Shown here one piece after another: positions 5,706-12,662 of a stretch of 12,806 nucleotides of DNA. The stretch spans positions 1 to 12,806 of the forward strand of contig JAZRLQ010000170.1 in NCBI GenBank assembly GCA_045646925.1. The letters run 5' to 3'. Source of the stretch: QALR01 sp045646925. Its GTDB lineage: Bacteria; Bacillota; Clostridia; Oscillospirales; CAG-272. Positions within the stretch are counted from its first letter, which is position 1; each line of letters starts with the position of its first letter. Position numbers and translations under genes: made by a program. The notes below the pieces were generated by a model, which worked only from the letters and a program-made list of their open reading frames with translations, ran no database searches and had not been told where the DNA came from.

Positions 5706-7172
5706 TCAACGGAAAGAATGTTTTTCTTCCTTATATTTCGTAAGTTTGATCGTAAATTCGCAATATTCACCGTACGTGCCTTCGACAGAAATGTCTTCGC
5801 CAAGATTGTCCATAATGGTTTTGCAGATATAGAGTCCCAAGCCCACGCCGGTTTTATCAAGTCCGCGGCTCTTATCGCTTTTATAAAAACGATCGAAGAC
5901 GTACGGCAGATCCTCATTGGGTATACCTTCGCCCTCATTGTAGACCTTAACCGTCACCTTTGACGATTCCTCCTTGATCCCGATCTTATACCTTCCTCCA
6001 TCTTTCGAGAATTTCACGGCATTATCGCAGATATTATAGAGGACCTGATTGATCGCGTCCTTATCGGAAAATACCATCAAACGATCGTCCGGAGCCTCGA
6101 AATCTACTTCCAAATGCTTTGCTTCAATTTTGGATTCAAAAGAGAGCAGTATAATTCTCGCCATTTCACAAATATCAAAGGGAGTTTTCTCAAATTTACG
6201 ATTACCCGCCTCCATTCGTGAAATATCCAAAAGAGAGTTTACAAGTCGGGAGAGTCTCTTCACCTCCTGACCAATGATCTCCAGATAATATGGTTGTTTT
6301 TCCGGCGGAATCGCTCCCTCGAGAATACCATCTATAAAGCCGGAGATAGACGTCATCGGCGTACGCAGATCATGTGAAACATTCGCAAGGAAAGAGCTTC
6401 TCGTGTATTCGTAATGTGCCAAAGAGTCCGCCATGGAGTTGAAAGCAGTAGCAAGCTCGGCAATTTCGTCTTCTCCGATAACGGGGGTCTTGACGTCAAA
6501 CTTCCCTTTCGCAAAATTTCTCGTGGCATACGTCATCTGCTTGATGGGCGCTACGATCTTTTCCGTAATGAAATAAATCACGACGAAGCTCGCGATCATG
6601 ACCCAAAGGCTCGCCAGAATGATCGTTCTTACCGTGCCGATCGCAAGATCGTTGAGCGTACCTGCACTATAGCAAACGATCAATGCGCCTGCGCTGATAT
6701 CCGCGTGATTATACTGAAAAGGAATGATCTTGACTCCGTATTTACGGTCCAGCAAGCCTTCCATATCCGTGTAAAATTTACTTTCCTGTTTCCCTGTCAA
6801 AGCGGTCAAGACTCTTTGATCCTCGATCGTTCCGGTATACGCATCGTCAGTCGAAACCAATATCTTGCCTTGCGGATTGGTAATCAGAATCGTCATTTTC
6901 TCCGCATTTTTGGAAAGGATATTGACCATGGTCGTGATATCACTGTTTTTCAAGGAAACAAATTTTTCAAAATCCATCGGTATAAACGATGACGAAAATT
7001 CCGAAACAAGATATTCCGTGATGTAATTTGCCGTATTTTCAGCAATCATCTGTTTTTTCGTATTTTCCGAACGGATCGTCATCGAGGTAATGATCAACGT
7101 CAAAACGAAAAAGCTGATAAAAATAATCATCAGAAACGTAGATATATATCTTACAAAAATACTCTTTTTCAC
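5706..7172 (-). CDS. Sensor histidine kinase (two-component system)
   Basis: A 488-residue membrane sensor kinase, partner of the response regulator just upstream. The frame extends 17 codons further, but the GTG at 7172 (VKKSIFVRYIS) is chosen because an AGAGAGG ribosome site lies six bases before it. Layout: membrane helix ~12-33; extracytoplasmic domain ~34-181 with a Cache/PAS-like pattern (TILITNPQGKILVSTDD); second helix ~182-203; HAMP ~204-256; HisKA with SHDLRTP (His267 phosphorylated); ATPase domain with N box CDNAVKFS (Asn384), G1 box NEGEGIP, an F box VFDRFYKS and G2 box TGVGLGLYICK. All catalytic boxes are intact. The layout resembles PhoR/ResE-type kinases; the signal is unknown. 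Its stop is only 16 bases from the rpe -35 box and no clear terminator lies between, so some read-through into rpe is possible. Confidence 0.95.
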   Translation of the reverse strand: MKKSIFVRYISTFLMIIFISFFVLTLIITSMTIRSENTKKQMIAENTANYITEYLVSEFSSSFIPMDFEKFVSLKNSDITTMVNILSKNAEKMTILITNPQGKILVSTDDAYTGTIEDQRVLTALTGKQESKFYTDMEGLLDRKYGVKIIPFQYNHADISAGALIVCYSAGTLNDLAIGTVRTIILASLWVMIASFVVIYFITEKIVAPIKQMTYATRNFAKGKFDVKTPVIGEDEIAELATAFNSMADSLAHYEYTRSSFLANVSHDLRTPMTSISGFIDGILEGAIPPEKQPYYLEIIGQEVKRLSRLVNSLLDISRMEAGNRKFEKTPFDICEMARIILLSFESKIEAKHLEVDFEAPDDRLMVFSDKDAINQVLYNICDNAVKFSKDGGRYKIGIKEESSKVTVKVYNEGEGIPNEDLPYVFDRFYKSDKSRGLDKTGVGLGLYICKTIMDNLGEDISVEGTYGEYCEFTIKLTKYKEEKHSFR

Positions 7173-7196
7173 AAGAAACCTCTCTGTAATATAAAT

Positions 7197-7231
7197 TTGG
7201 CAGAGAAAGAAGACTTTTCTCACTCTGCCAA
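7197..7231 (-). terminator. Hairpin between response regulator and histidine kinase genes
   Basis: Nine-base perfect arms (7197-7205 and 7223-7231) with an inner AAAG/CTTTT pairing that nearly fills the loop. On the minus-strand RNA it is followed by ATTTATATT, a poor U-tract. It begins 8 bases after the regulator's stop and ends about 15 bases before the kinase ribosome site, leaving no room for a promoter. Best read as an attenuating or mRNA-stabilising hairpin that lowers kinase relative to regulator. Confidence 0.6.
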
Positions 7232-7238
7232 TTCGTAG

Positions 7239-7934
7239 TCAAGCGTTAGCAACTACCTCAAACTTATAGCCAACTCCCCAAACGGTCTTCAAAACCCATT
7301 TATTGCTGACGCCTTCCAGCTTGTCACGCAATCTCTTGATATGAACGTCAACCGTTCTCGAGTCGCCGGGATAGTAAAATCCCCAAACCTTGTCAAGAAG
7401 CTGATCTCTTGTAAAAACATGATTATAATTGGAAGCCAAAAAATAAAGCAATTCCAATTCCTTTGGCGGAACGTCTACGATCTTGCCGGCCACCTTGAGC
7501 TCATATTGTTGCAAGGAAATTTCGAGATTTTCAAATTTGACGCATTTCTCATCTGCGCGCGCTTCACTTGCCTGACAACGTCTGAGGACCGCCTTGATTC
7601 TCGCGGCAAGCTCCTTCATATCGACGGGCTTTGCAAGAAAATCATCCGCGCCAAGCTCCAAGCCAAGCACCTTATCAAAAACTTCTCCCTTTGCCGTCAG
7701 CATAATGATCGGCTTGGACGAGATCTCTCTGATCTCACGGCAAACCTGCCAACCATCTTTCTTTGGCATCATAATATCAAGAAGTACCAGATCGGGATCA
7801 TATTTTTTAAAGCAAGCAATTCCATCTGCGCCGTCGTAAGCGTTCTTTACCTCGTGGCCCTCTTTTTCCAAATATAATCTTAACGCTTCGCTGATATGCG
7901 GATCATCGTCAACAATCAAAATTTTCGTGCTCAT
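7239..7934 (-). CDS. OmpR/PhoB-family response regulator
   Basis: A 231-residue DNA-binding response regulator. The receiver domain (1-115) has the acidic pocket Asp9-Asp11, phosphoacceptor Asp53 in LLDIMMP, Thr80 and Lys102 (AKPVD). The C-terminal winged helix (~125-228) shows the OmpR pattern PPKELELLYFL, FTRDQLLDKVWG and the recognition helix SRTVDVHIKRLRDKL, ending VWGVGYKFE. The start has GGAGGT five bases upstream. It is the first gene of a two-gene operon with the sensor kinase, transcribed from the promoter at 8003-8031. It resembles PhoP/ResD-type regulators, but regulated genes cannot be told from sequence here. Confidence 0.96.
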   Translation of the reverse strand: MSTKILIVDDDPHISEALRLYLEKEGHEVKNAYDGADGIACFKKYDPDLVLLDIMMPKKDGWQVCREIREISSKPIIMLTAKGEVFDKVLGLELGADDFLAKPVDMKELAARIKAVLRRCQASEARADEKCVKFENLEISLQQYELKVAGKIVDVPPKELELLYFLASNYNHVFTRDQLLDKVWGFYYPGDSRTVDVHIKRLRDKLEGVSNKWVLKTVWGVGYKFEVVANA

Positions 7935-8002
7935 ACTATACCTCCAATTTATATATCCGTATATTTAAAACAACTTTTTGTTTGATTCCAATTTTTTCTT
8001 CT

Positions 8003-8031
8003 ATTATAACATTTCCCTCTAAAATTGTAAA
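8003..8031 (-). promoter_or_regulatory. Sigma-A promoter for the two-component operon
   Basis: Minus-strand TTTACA (8026-8031), 17-base spacer, TATAAT (8003-8008). The leader to the regulator ATG is about 60 bases and A/T-rich, with no further structure seen. Confidence 0.8.
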
Positions 8032-8096
8032 GGAATTTGAAAACAAATTCAAAATTCGTTCAATATTTTTTATAAATCCGTTCAAAAGTTTTCGTC

Positions 8097-8147
8097 AAAA
8101 AAGGAACGGCCTCCCTTGCGGAACACTCATACCCATCAAGGAAGGCC
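8097..8147 (-). terminator. Terminator after the putative anti-sigma gene
   Basis: Eleven-base arms (8108-8118 and 8137-8147) with one imperfect pair (G-U or A-C by strand) around an 18-base loop. On the minus strand the hairpin is followed by GTTCC and a run of six T (8097-8102). It starts 10 bases past the stop of the putative anti-sigma gene. Confidence 0.8.
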
Positions 8148-8157
8148 AAACGAAAAT

Positions 8158-9015
8158 TCAATTTACCAACATGGAAAAGCTTTGCAAAAATTCTTCATTC
8201 AATACATTCGTTTTCCCCTCTAAAGAAACCATGACTCCGTCATAACAGTATACGATCATTACCCGATCCGTGTCCTTGTATTCATAAATCAAGGCGCTGA
8301 TCTCTCCGCTTGCTATGCGGACGTTTTTGAGATAAACGTTTTTATAGTTCGGATAATGCTTGTAGTTATCAACGTTGACGGCGTTCGGATTGATCTCCTT
8401 TAAAATTTCGGAGCAGTTTTTCGAATAGTCAATATCATTTTTCAAGCAGTCGGGATACGATATCTTGACGGTTACCGTTTCATCACCAACAGAGCAAAAA
8501 TACCAGATCCATGGCATATCACACCATTCCCGAGGGAAAAACGTAATATTGGAAAAACCTTCTTTATTCCGATACGCCATCGGTTCTCCATTTTGCATTG
8601 GCAACGGAATCGATCTCTTCGATTCGATCCGTTCCACAAAACGAGCATAAGTATCTCCCAAAATCCTCTTATAGTACCGAATCATATTGTCCTCATAAGA
8701 GCTGTCTTCATGTAAAAACGCACTTAACATTTCCTTATATGTTTGAAAAGAAAGGGATCTTACGGATTGCTGAGACTCGGAGCTCGTACCGTTGGAGGCG
8801 CCTGGTTTGGTCGGACCTATCGCAGAGTTTTTCCCCGTAAGATTGATGATCTGAACAACACAAACGCATATCATCAGACACGCTGCCACAGAACTCCATC
8901 TCATAATCCTCTTTTTTCTCGCCTTCGACATCATTTCGTTTTTCACTTTGAAATATCGATCCAGAATATCGGAATCCAGTTCCGTGATCGCATCGATCCA
9001 TTCATCACGACTCAT
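8158..9015 (-). CDS. Single-pass membrane protein, putative anti-sigma factor
   Basis: A 285-residue protein with a cytoplasmic N-terminus of ~38 residues (SRDEWIDAITELDSDILDRYF) ending in a basic cluster KARKKRIMRW, one membrane helix (~41-60), then a Ser/Gly/Pro-rich linker and a folded extracytoplasmic domain of ~200 residues with several Cys and Trp. This arrangement, immediately after a sigma-factor gene, is common for anti-sigma proteins in clostridia; the short N-terminal region would hold the sigma factor. No zinc-binding HxxxCxxC anti-sigma motif was found, so the call rests on context and shape. Its ATG overlaps the sigma gene's TGA (ATGA, 9012-9015), with AAGGAGGG nine bases upstream inside the sigma gene, implying translational coupling and matched amounts. 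The external signal is unknown. Confidence 0.75.
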   Translation of the reverse strand: MSRDEWIDAITELDSDILDRYFKVKNEMMSKARKKRIMRWSSVAACLMICVCVVQIINLTGKNSAIGPTKPGASNGTSSESQQSVRSLSFQTYKEMLSAFLHEDSSYEDNMIRYYKRILGDTYARFVERIESKRSIPLPMQNGEPMAYRNKEGFSNITFFPREWCDMPWIWYFCSVGDETVTVKISYPDCLKNDIDYSKNCSEILKEINPNAVNVDNYKHYPNYKNVYLKNVRIASGEISALIYEYKDTDRVMIVYCYDGVMVSLEGKTNVLNEEFLQSFSMLVN

Positions 9016-9593
9016 ATACTGTATCCCTCCTTTTCAAACAAATTTTTCAAGCCAATCTTTATCTCATAAAGCTCTCTTTTTACGGTAGAAATACTGCATC
9101 CAAGCTCGTTTGCAATCTTTTGAATCGGATCACACGCATAGTATCGGCTGATAAAAACGACCATTTGTCTGTCGGAAAGCGAACGAACGTATCGACTGAT
9201 AAGACTCGCCAGCGCTCTCGTTTCCATTTCCGTATCCATGTCACCCTCCGTTGCTATAAAATTTTCAAGCTCAGAAAGGGATAAAACGAATTCCGATCCG
9301 AGTCGTTTTTCACAATGATTGGCGCGATAACGATTGATGGCAACGCGGCGCATGATTGTCGTGAGAAATGCTTGCAAACCGTTTGGTCGGTGCGGAGGAA
9401 TCGCATTCCATGCGCCAATATAGGTATCATTCAAGCACTCCTCCCCATCTCTGTTATCATGAACAATGTTATATGCAACTGAAAGCAAAAATCTTCCGTA
9501 TTTGACGTCAGTTTCACGAATCGCCAACTCATCGCGCAACCAATACAGTTCGACGATTTCTTCATCGCTTAAAACGGTCTGTTTCCACTTCAT
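9012..9593 (-). CDS. ECF-like sigma-70 family RNA polymerase sigma factor
   Basis: A 193-residue alternative sigma factor. Region 2 spans ~30-95 (FLLSVAYNIVHDNRDGEE, NDTYIGAWNAIPP, the DNA-contacting TTIMRRVAINRYR) and region 4 spans ~130-187 (SRYVRSLSDRQMVVFISRYY and the helix-turn-helix IANELGCSISTVKREL). There is no region 1 or 3, as in ECF sigmas. The first 30 residues (MKWKQTVLSDEEIVELYWLR) are an extra helical segment common in clostridial members. The ribosome site AAAGGAGAG lies six bases before the ATG. The downstream overlapping gene is probably its anti-sigma factor. A sigma-A type extended -10 element at 9684-9692 may drive it. Target promoters are unknown. Confidence 0.93.
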   Translation of the reverse strand: MKWKQTVLSDEEIVELYWLRDELAIRETDVKYGRFLLSVAYNIVHDNRDGEECLNDTYIGAWNAIPPHRPNGLQAFLTTIMRRVAINRYRANHCEKRLGSEFVLSLSELENFIATEGDMDTEMETRALASLISRYVRSLSDRQMVVFISRYYACDPIQKIANELGCSISTVKRELYEIKIGLKNLFEKEGYSI

Positions 9594-9683
9594 AACGACT
9601 CTCCTTTCTGTTTTTCATGCGCCTTCATAAATAATAGTCGATTATTTTTTTGAAAAAGCTCAGTTTTTCGGAAAATTTTTTCG

Positions 9684-9692
9684 ATTATAGCA
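9684..9692 (-). promoter_or_regulatory. Extended -10 promoter for the sigma factor gene
   Basis: Minus-strand TGCTATAAT (9684-9692) matches the extended -10 form TGnTATAAT. No good -35 is present at 17 bases: that position falls inside the terminator hairpin of the upstream phosphohydrolase gene. The leader to the sigma ATG is about 85 bases. Confidence 0.6.
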
Positions 9693-9726
9693 AAAAAGTA
9701 CTCTGTTTTGAGCAGAGCGCTTTTTT
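9692..9726 (-). terminator. Terminator after the phosphohydrolase gene
   Basis: Arms 9692-9705 and 9713-9726: five perfect inner pairs CTCTG/CAGAG, one mismatch and one G-U, an outer G-C pair and six A-T pairs, loop of seven. On the minus strand it ends in TTTTTT, and the run of A on the other arm makes it symmetrical. It lies 19 bases after the stop at 9746. Confidence 0.8.
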
Positions 9727-9745
9727 CTTTTACAAATGCGCAGAT

Positions 9746-10513
9746 TTATCCAACAAGGCTCTTGCCTTCCCATTCGGGATCCGCTTCAACGTCGAGCAAT
9801 GCGGCGATCGTGGGCGCAAGATCTTTGATATTTGCGTTTTCAAGACTTTGGATCCGATCCGCAATTTTACCCACAAAGATCATAGGAATCGTCATATCCT
9901 CGGGAAGCTGACTTCCGTGGCCTCTGTCGTGTCCGCCGTGATCCGCCGTAATGATAAAGGAATAGTCGCGAGGCAAGGAGGAGATGATTTTTTCGATGTT
10001 ATCCCAACTTGTTTTAACGCTTTCCATATATTCTTCTTTCATCCAACCGGAATGATGTCCCGCAGCATCGGGATGACCGAGATAGAGGAAGGAAAAATCA
10101 ATGGGATATTCGTTCAAAAAGCGAGTTGCTTCCTCCACTAGATACTCTCCCGCACGCAGATAGCCATATTCTGCACCGCGGAAAAAACAAGCGTGCGAAA
10201 GAATGCTGGGACGAACAAGATCGCGAAGCTCATTCCAACTGTAAAAGAACGCGCTCTTTTTGCCCGCAATTTTCAATGTTTCGCAAAGTCCGCCGACAGG
10301 TCTTACCTGCGGCATATACGTATTGGTCGTCGTTCCGTGTCTTGCAGGATCGACGCTGTGAAACAATGACATATGGCAAGGCAACGTAATCGACGGCATA
10401 ACCGTAGTTGCGGTCATGGTGCTTTTGCCACTTGCGATAATCTTCTGTGCCGTAGCGATATTCGTCAACGCATCGGGACGCATACCGTCCACCAAAATAA
10501 GCATGATCTTCAT
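9746..10513 (-). CDS. Alkaline phosphatase superfamily phosphohydrolase (type I phosphodiesterase/nucleotide pyrophosphatase-like)
   Basis: A 255-residue single-domain enzyme without a signal peptide, so cytoplasmic. The two-metal site of the family is complete: Asp9 in LILVDGMRPD, the nucleophile Thr43 in PSITLPCHMS, Asp149 and His153 in GHPDAAGHH, Asp191-His192 in TADHGGHDRGHG and His199. A Thr nucleophile fits the phosphodiesterase/pyrophosphatase and phosphonoacetate-hydrolase branch more than classical alkaline phosphatase, which uses Ser. It is short compared with secreted members (often 380 or more residues), lacking large cap insertions, so the substrate is probably small. The start has GGAGG six bases upstream and a consensus promoter at 10542-10570. 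It is a one-gene unit between its own promoter and a terminator, divergent from the surface lipoprotein. Substrate unknown. Confidence 0.88.
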   Translation of the reverse strand: MKIMLILVDGMRPDALTNIATAQKIIASGKSTMTATTVMPSITLPCHMSLFHSVDPARHGTTTNTYMPQVRPVGGLCETLKIAGKKSAFFYSWNELRDLVRPSILSHACFFRGAEYGYLRAGEYLVEEATRFLNEYPIDFSFLYLGHPDAAGHHSGWMKEEYMESVKTSWDNIEKIISSLPRDYSFIITADHGGHDRGHGSQLPEDMTIPMIFVGKIADRIQSLENANIKDLAPTIAALLDVEADPEWEGKSLVG

Positions 10514-10541
10514 AAATAACCTCCAAAATTAAGTTAACTTT

Positions 10542-10570
10542 ATTATATCAAATATTTTTTTGTTTGTAAA
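10542..10570 (-). promoter_or_regulatory. Sigma-A promoter for the phosphohydrolase gene
   Basis: Minus-strand TTTACA (10565-10570), 17-base spacer, TATAAT (10542-10547), with a short leader to the ATG at 10513. It is divergent from the lipoprotein promoter; the two -35 boxes are 32 bases apart. Confidence 0.8.
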
Positions 10571-10601
10571 GAGAGTATTTTCAAAGACAAAAATTCTCTT
10601 T
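10568..10601. promoter_or_regulatory. Inverted repeat between divergent promoters, possible operator
   Basis: AAAGAGA (10568-10574) and TCTCTTT (10595-10601) form perfect 7-base arms, 20 bases apart, each touching one of the two -35 boxes. A shared regulator of both genes could bind here, but A/T-rich DNA gives such repeats by chance. Confidence 0.3.
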
Positions 10602-10602
10602 G

Positions 10603-10631
10603 TTGACAAAATAGGAAAATACATGTATACT
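10603..10631 (+). promoter_or_regulatory. Sigma-A promoter for the lipoprotein gene
   Basis: TTGACA (10603-10608), 17-base spacer, TATACT (10626-10631), giving a leader of about 60 bases to the ATG at 10699. The leader can fold two mutually exclusive small hairpins: CAAAAG/CTTTTG (10656-10661 with 10665-10670) or GTTAC/GTAAC (10661-10665 with 10670-10674). Confidence 0.8.
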
Positions 10632-10698
10632 GATAATAACGATTCACAATATTCTCAAAAGTTACTTTTGTAACAGAGATGAAAGAAAGGAATTACGT

Positions 10699-12621
10699 AT
10701 GAAAAAACTAACGTCCCTCATCGCTCTTCTTCTCGCGCTCATCATGGTGCTTTGCGCCTGCAACACAACGCCTCCGCAAAACACAACCGAAAGTACATCC
10801 TCGGAATCAACGGAATCTGAAGCCACAAGCTCCTCAACGAGCAATTCCGAACAAGGCGGAGAAGCCGTTGAGTCAAAATCTCTCAAGGTTCTCGCCATCG
10901 GTAACAGCTTCAGTGTAGATGCTATGGAATATCTTTGGAATATTTGCGATTCCGCGGGTTACGATGACGTTGTTCTCGGCAACCTTTATATCGGTGGTTG
11001 CTCTCTCGATACGCATTGGTCGAATATGCAGTCGGGCGCTTCTGCATACGAATATTACGTCAACGAGTTCGGCTACTGGACCAAAACCAAAAAGAGCATT
11101 CTCTACGCGCTCGAATATGAGGAATGGGACATCATCACCATCCAGCAGGTAAGCCAAGACAGTGGCAGACCCGAAACCTTCAACAACCTGCAGAATATTC
11201 TCGATTACGTCAATCAGCACAAGAAAAATCCGGACGCCAAGATATACTGGCACATGACGTGGGCGTATCAGACCGGCTCCACCCATTCCGGCTTTTCAAA
11301 CTATAGCAAAGATCAAATCAAAATGTATAACGCAATCACAAGCGCCGCGCAGAATATTCTCAAAAACTACGATGACATCGAAGGAATCATCCCCAGCGGC
11401 ACTGCGATTCAGAATCTCCGCACTTCGTATATCGGAGACAAGCTCACAAGAGACGGATACCATTTGAATTACTCAATCGGACGTTATACCGCCGCGCTGA
11501 CCTGGTTCGCCACCCTTACCGGCAATTCTCTTGACGCTGTGACCTGGTATCCCACCGGAACAAATGCCGTAAATCCCGCCGATCTCGGTGCGATCCGAGA
11601 AGCCGTCGCCAATGCGACTGCAACGCCGTTTGCGATCACAAAATCTTCCTACGAACCGAAGGTCGAGCCTGTCAAAACCACGCCTTTGACAGAAAAGGAT
11701 AAGCAAATTCTGACCGAAGCAGGATTCGATCCGAATGAATACGTAGCGCTCGATCTTGAATTCACTGTACAAGGCTACTATAACTCCTCCAGCAGTTCCA
11801 TTCTCGTAACATCCGCAACCAGCACCGCGTCCAATATCGTGAACTTCAACGGAAGCCGCATATTTGAAAAAGTTGCCATTCCTTACGGTTCCGTTATCTC
11901 CATTGCCGACGGCTATCAGTATCGTCCGGAAGCGTGGTATGATCTGGATGCAAAAAACAATAACCGCCCCGGAAACGTCACTGAAAAAATCGTGGTCGTT
12001 GACGAAGAATGGTGGGGCAATTATACGCACCGCGCATTCAACCTTTCCGCCGTTGCGACCAAAATCATGACTGCGGCAGACAGTGAAAATCTCCGCGTTT
12101 ATATTCCTACCGTCGAAAATCCAACCATTCCCGAAAGCGAGAAAAAACCTGAAACGGAGCTTCTTCCCTCCGGCGATCAGATGGCGGCAGATTTTGCGGT
12201 ACTTGAAAAGCTCGGCGTAGCTTCCGTTGGAGCGATGAATAGCTACACACTTTTCGATTGGAACCCCACGGTCGCTTCTTATTACAATTCTTCTTCCAAC
12301 TCCAATCGAATCTCCTCTGCCAACAGTTCCGCTACCAATATTCCGAATTTCACGTCCTCCAATATCTATACGAAAGAAGCGCTTCCCGTCGGAACGATCA
12401 TCATCGTCGATAAAGGTTATCAGTACCGACCGGAAGGTTGGACGGATCTGAATACAAAAACATCTCCTCGTCCCGAAAACGTCACCTCCAATGTGATCGT
12501 TGTCGATGACAATTGGTGGGGCAATTACCAATATCGCGCATTCAATCTTTCCGCAACCGCAACAAAAACCATGACGGAAGCAGATTCCGCTCATCTCCGT
12601 ATCTATATTCCCAACACCTAA
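10699..12621 (+). CDS. Lipoprotein with SGNH/DUF4886-like hydrolase domain and two C-terminal repeat domains
   Basis: A 640-residue surface protein. Residues 1-21 are a lipoprotein signal (lipobox LCAC, lipidated Cys21), then a Ser/Thr/Glu-rich linker to ~60. The enzyme domain (~62-310) fits the SGNH/DUF4886 pattern: block I VLAIGNSFS with nucleophile Ser70, block II Gly around LYIGGCSL (97-103), an IITIQQVSQDSG stretch (145-156), and block V DGYHLN supplying Asp252 and His255. This predicts an esterase or deacetylase acting outside the cell, perhaps on acetylated polysaccharide (inference). A linker leads to two copies of a 121-residue domain (351-471 and 519-639) sharing GYQYRPE, NVT, WWGNY, RAFNLSA and YIP motifs, probably binding modules. 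Ribosome site AAAGGA is seven bases before the ATG. The gene is transcribed alone between its promoter and a strong terminator. Confidence 0.88.
   Translation: MKKLTSLIALLLALIMVLCACNTTPPQNTTESTSSESTESEATSSSTSNSEQGGEAVESKSLKVLAIGNSFSVDAMEYLWNICDSAGYDDVVLGNLYIGGCSLDTHWSNMQSGASAYEYYVNEFGYWTKTKKSILYALEYEEWDIITIQQVSQDSGRPETFNNLQNILDYVNQHKKNPDAKIYWHMTWAYQTGSTHSGFSNYSKDQIKMYNAITSAAQNILKNYDDIEGIIPSGTAIQNLRTSYIGDKLTRDGYHLNYSIGRYTAALTWFATLTGNSLDAVTWYPTGTNAVNPADLGAIREAVANATATPFAITKSSYEPKVEPVKTTPLTEKDKQILTEAGFDPNEYVALDLEFTVQGYYNSSSSSILVTSATSTASNIVNFNGSRIFEKVAIPYGSVISIADGYQYRPEAWYDLDAKNNNRPGNVTEKIVVVDEEWWGNYTHRAFNLSAVATKIMTAADSENLRVYIPTVENPTIPESEKKPETELLPSGDQMAADFAVLEKLGVASVGAMNSYTLFDWNPTVASYYNSSSNSNRISSANSSATNIPNFTSSNIYTKEALPVGTIIIVDKGYQYRPEGWTDLNTKTSPRPENVTSNVIVVDDNWWGNYQYRAFNLSATATKTMTEADSAHLRIYIPNT
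11749..12111 (+). repeat. C-terminal repeat domain, copy 1 (residues 351-471 of the lipoprotein)
   Basis: First copy of a 121-residue unit. Conserved with copy 2 without gaps at a fixed offset of 168 residues (504 bases): YYNSSS, GYQYRPE, RP-NVT, VVD, WWGNY, RAFNLSA, MT-AD and LR-YIP. DNA is clearly diverged between copies, so the duplication is old. Aromatic-rich, all-beta in character; no known family recognised. Confidence 0.85.
12253..12615 (+). repeat. C-terminal repeat domain, copy 2 (residues 519-639 of the lipoprotein)
   Basis: Second copy, about 69 of 121 residues identical to copy 1 by hand count with no insertions or deletions. It ends one residue before the stop codon. The spacer between copies (472-518) is Pro/Glu-rich and then mildly helical. 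Confidence 0.85.
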
Positions 12622-12624
12622 CAG

Positions 12625-12657
12625 AAAAGGCTTACCGAAAACTTCGGTAAGCCTTTT
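12625..12657. terminator. Bidirectional terminator between lipoprotein and sugar kinase genes
   Basis: Perfect 15-base arms (12625-12639 and 12643-12657) with a 3-base loop, with AAAA and TTTT at the outer ends. It sits 4 bases after the lipoprotein stop and 5 bases beyond the convergent sugar kinase stop, serving both strands. Confidence 0.92.
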
Positions 12658-12662
12658 CCATT

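Noticed and set aside
5514..5963. Plus-strand small frames in the gene-poor stretch between rpe and the histidine kinase.
   Set aside because: No ribosome site, no recognisable motif, and overlap with the minus-strand promoter and the kinase gene.
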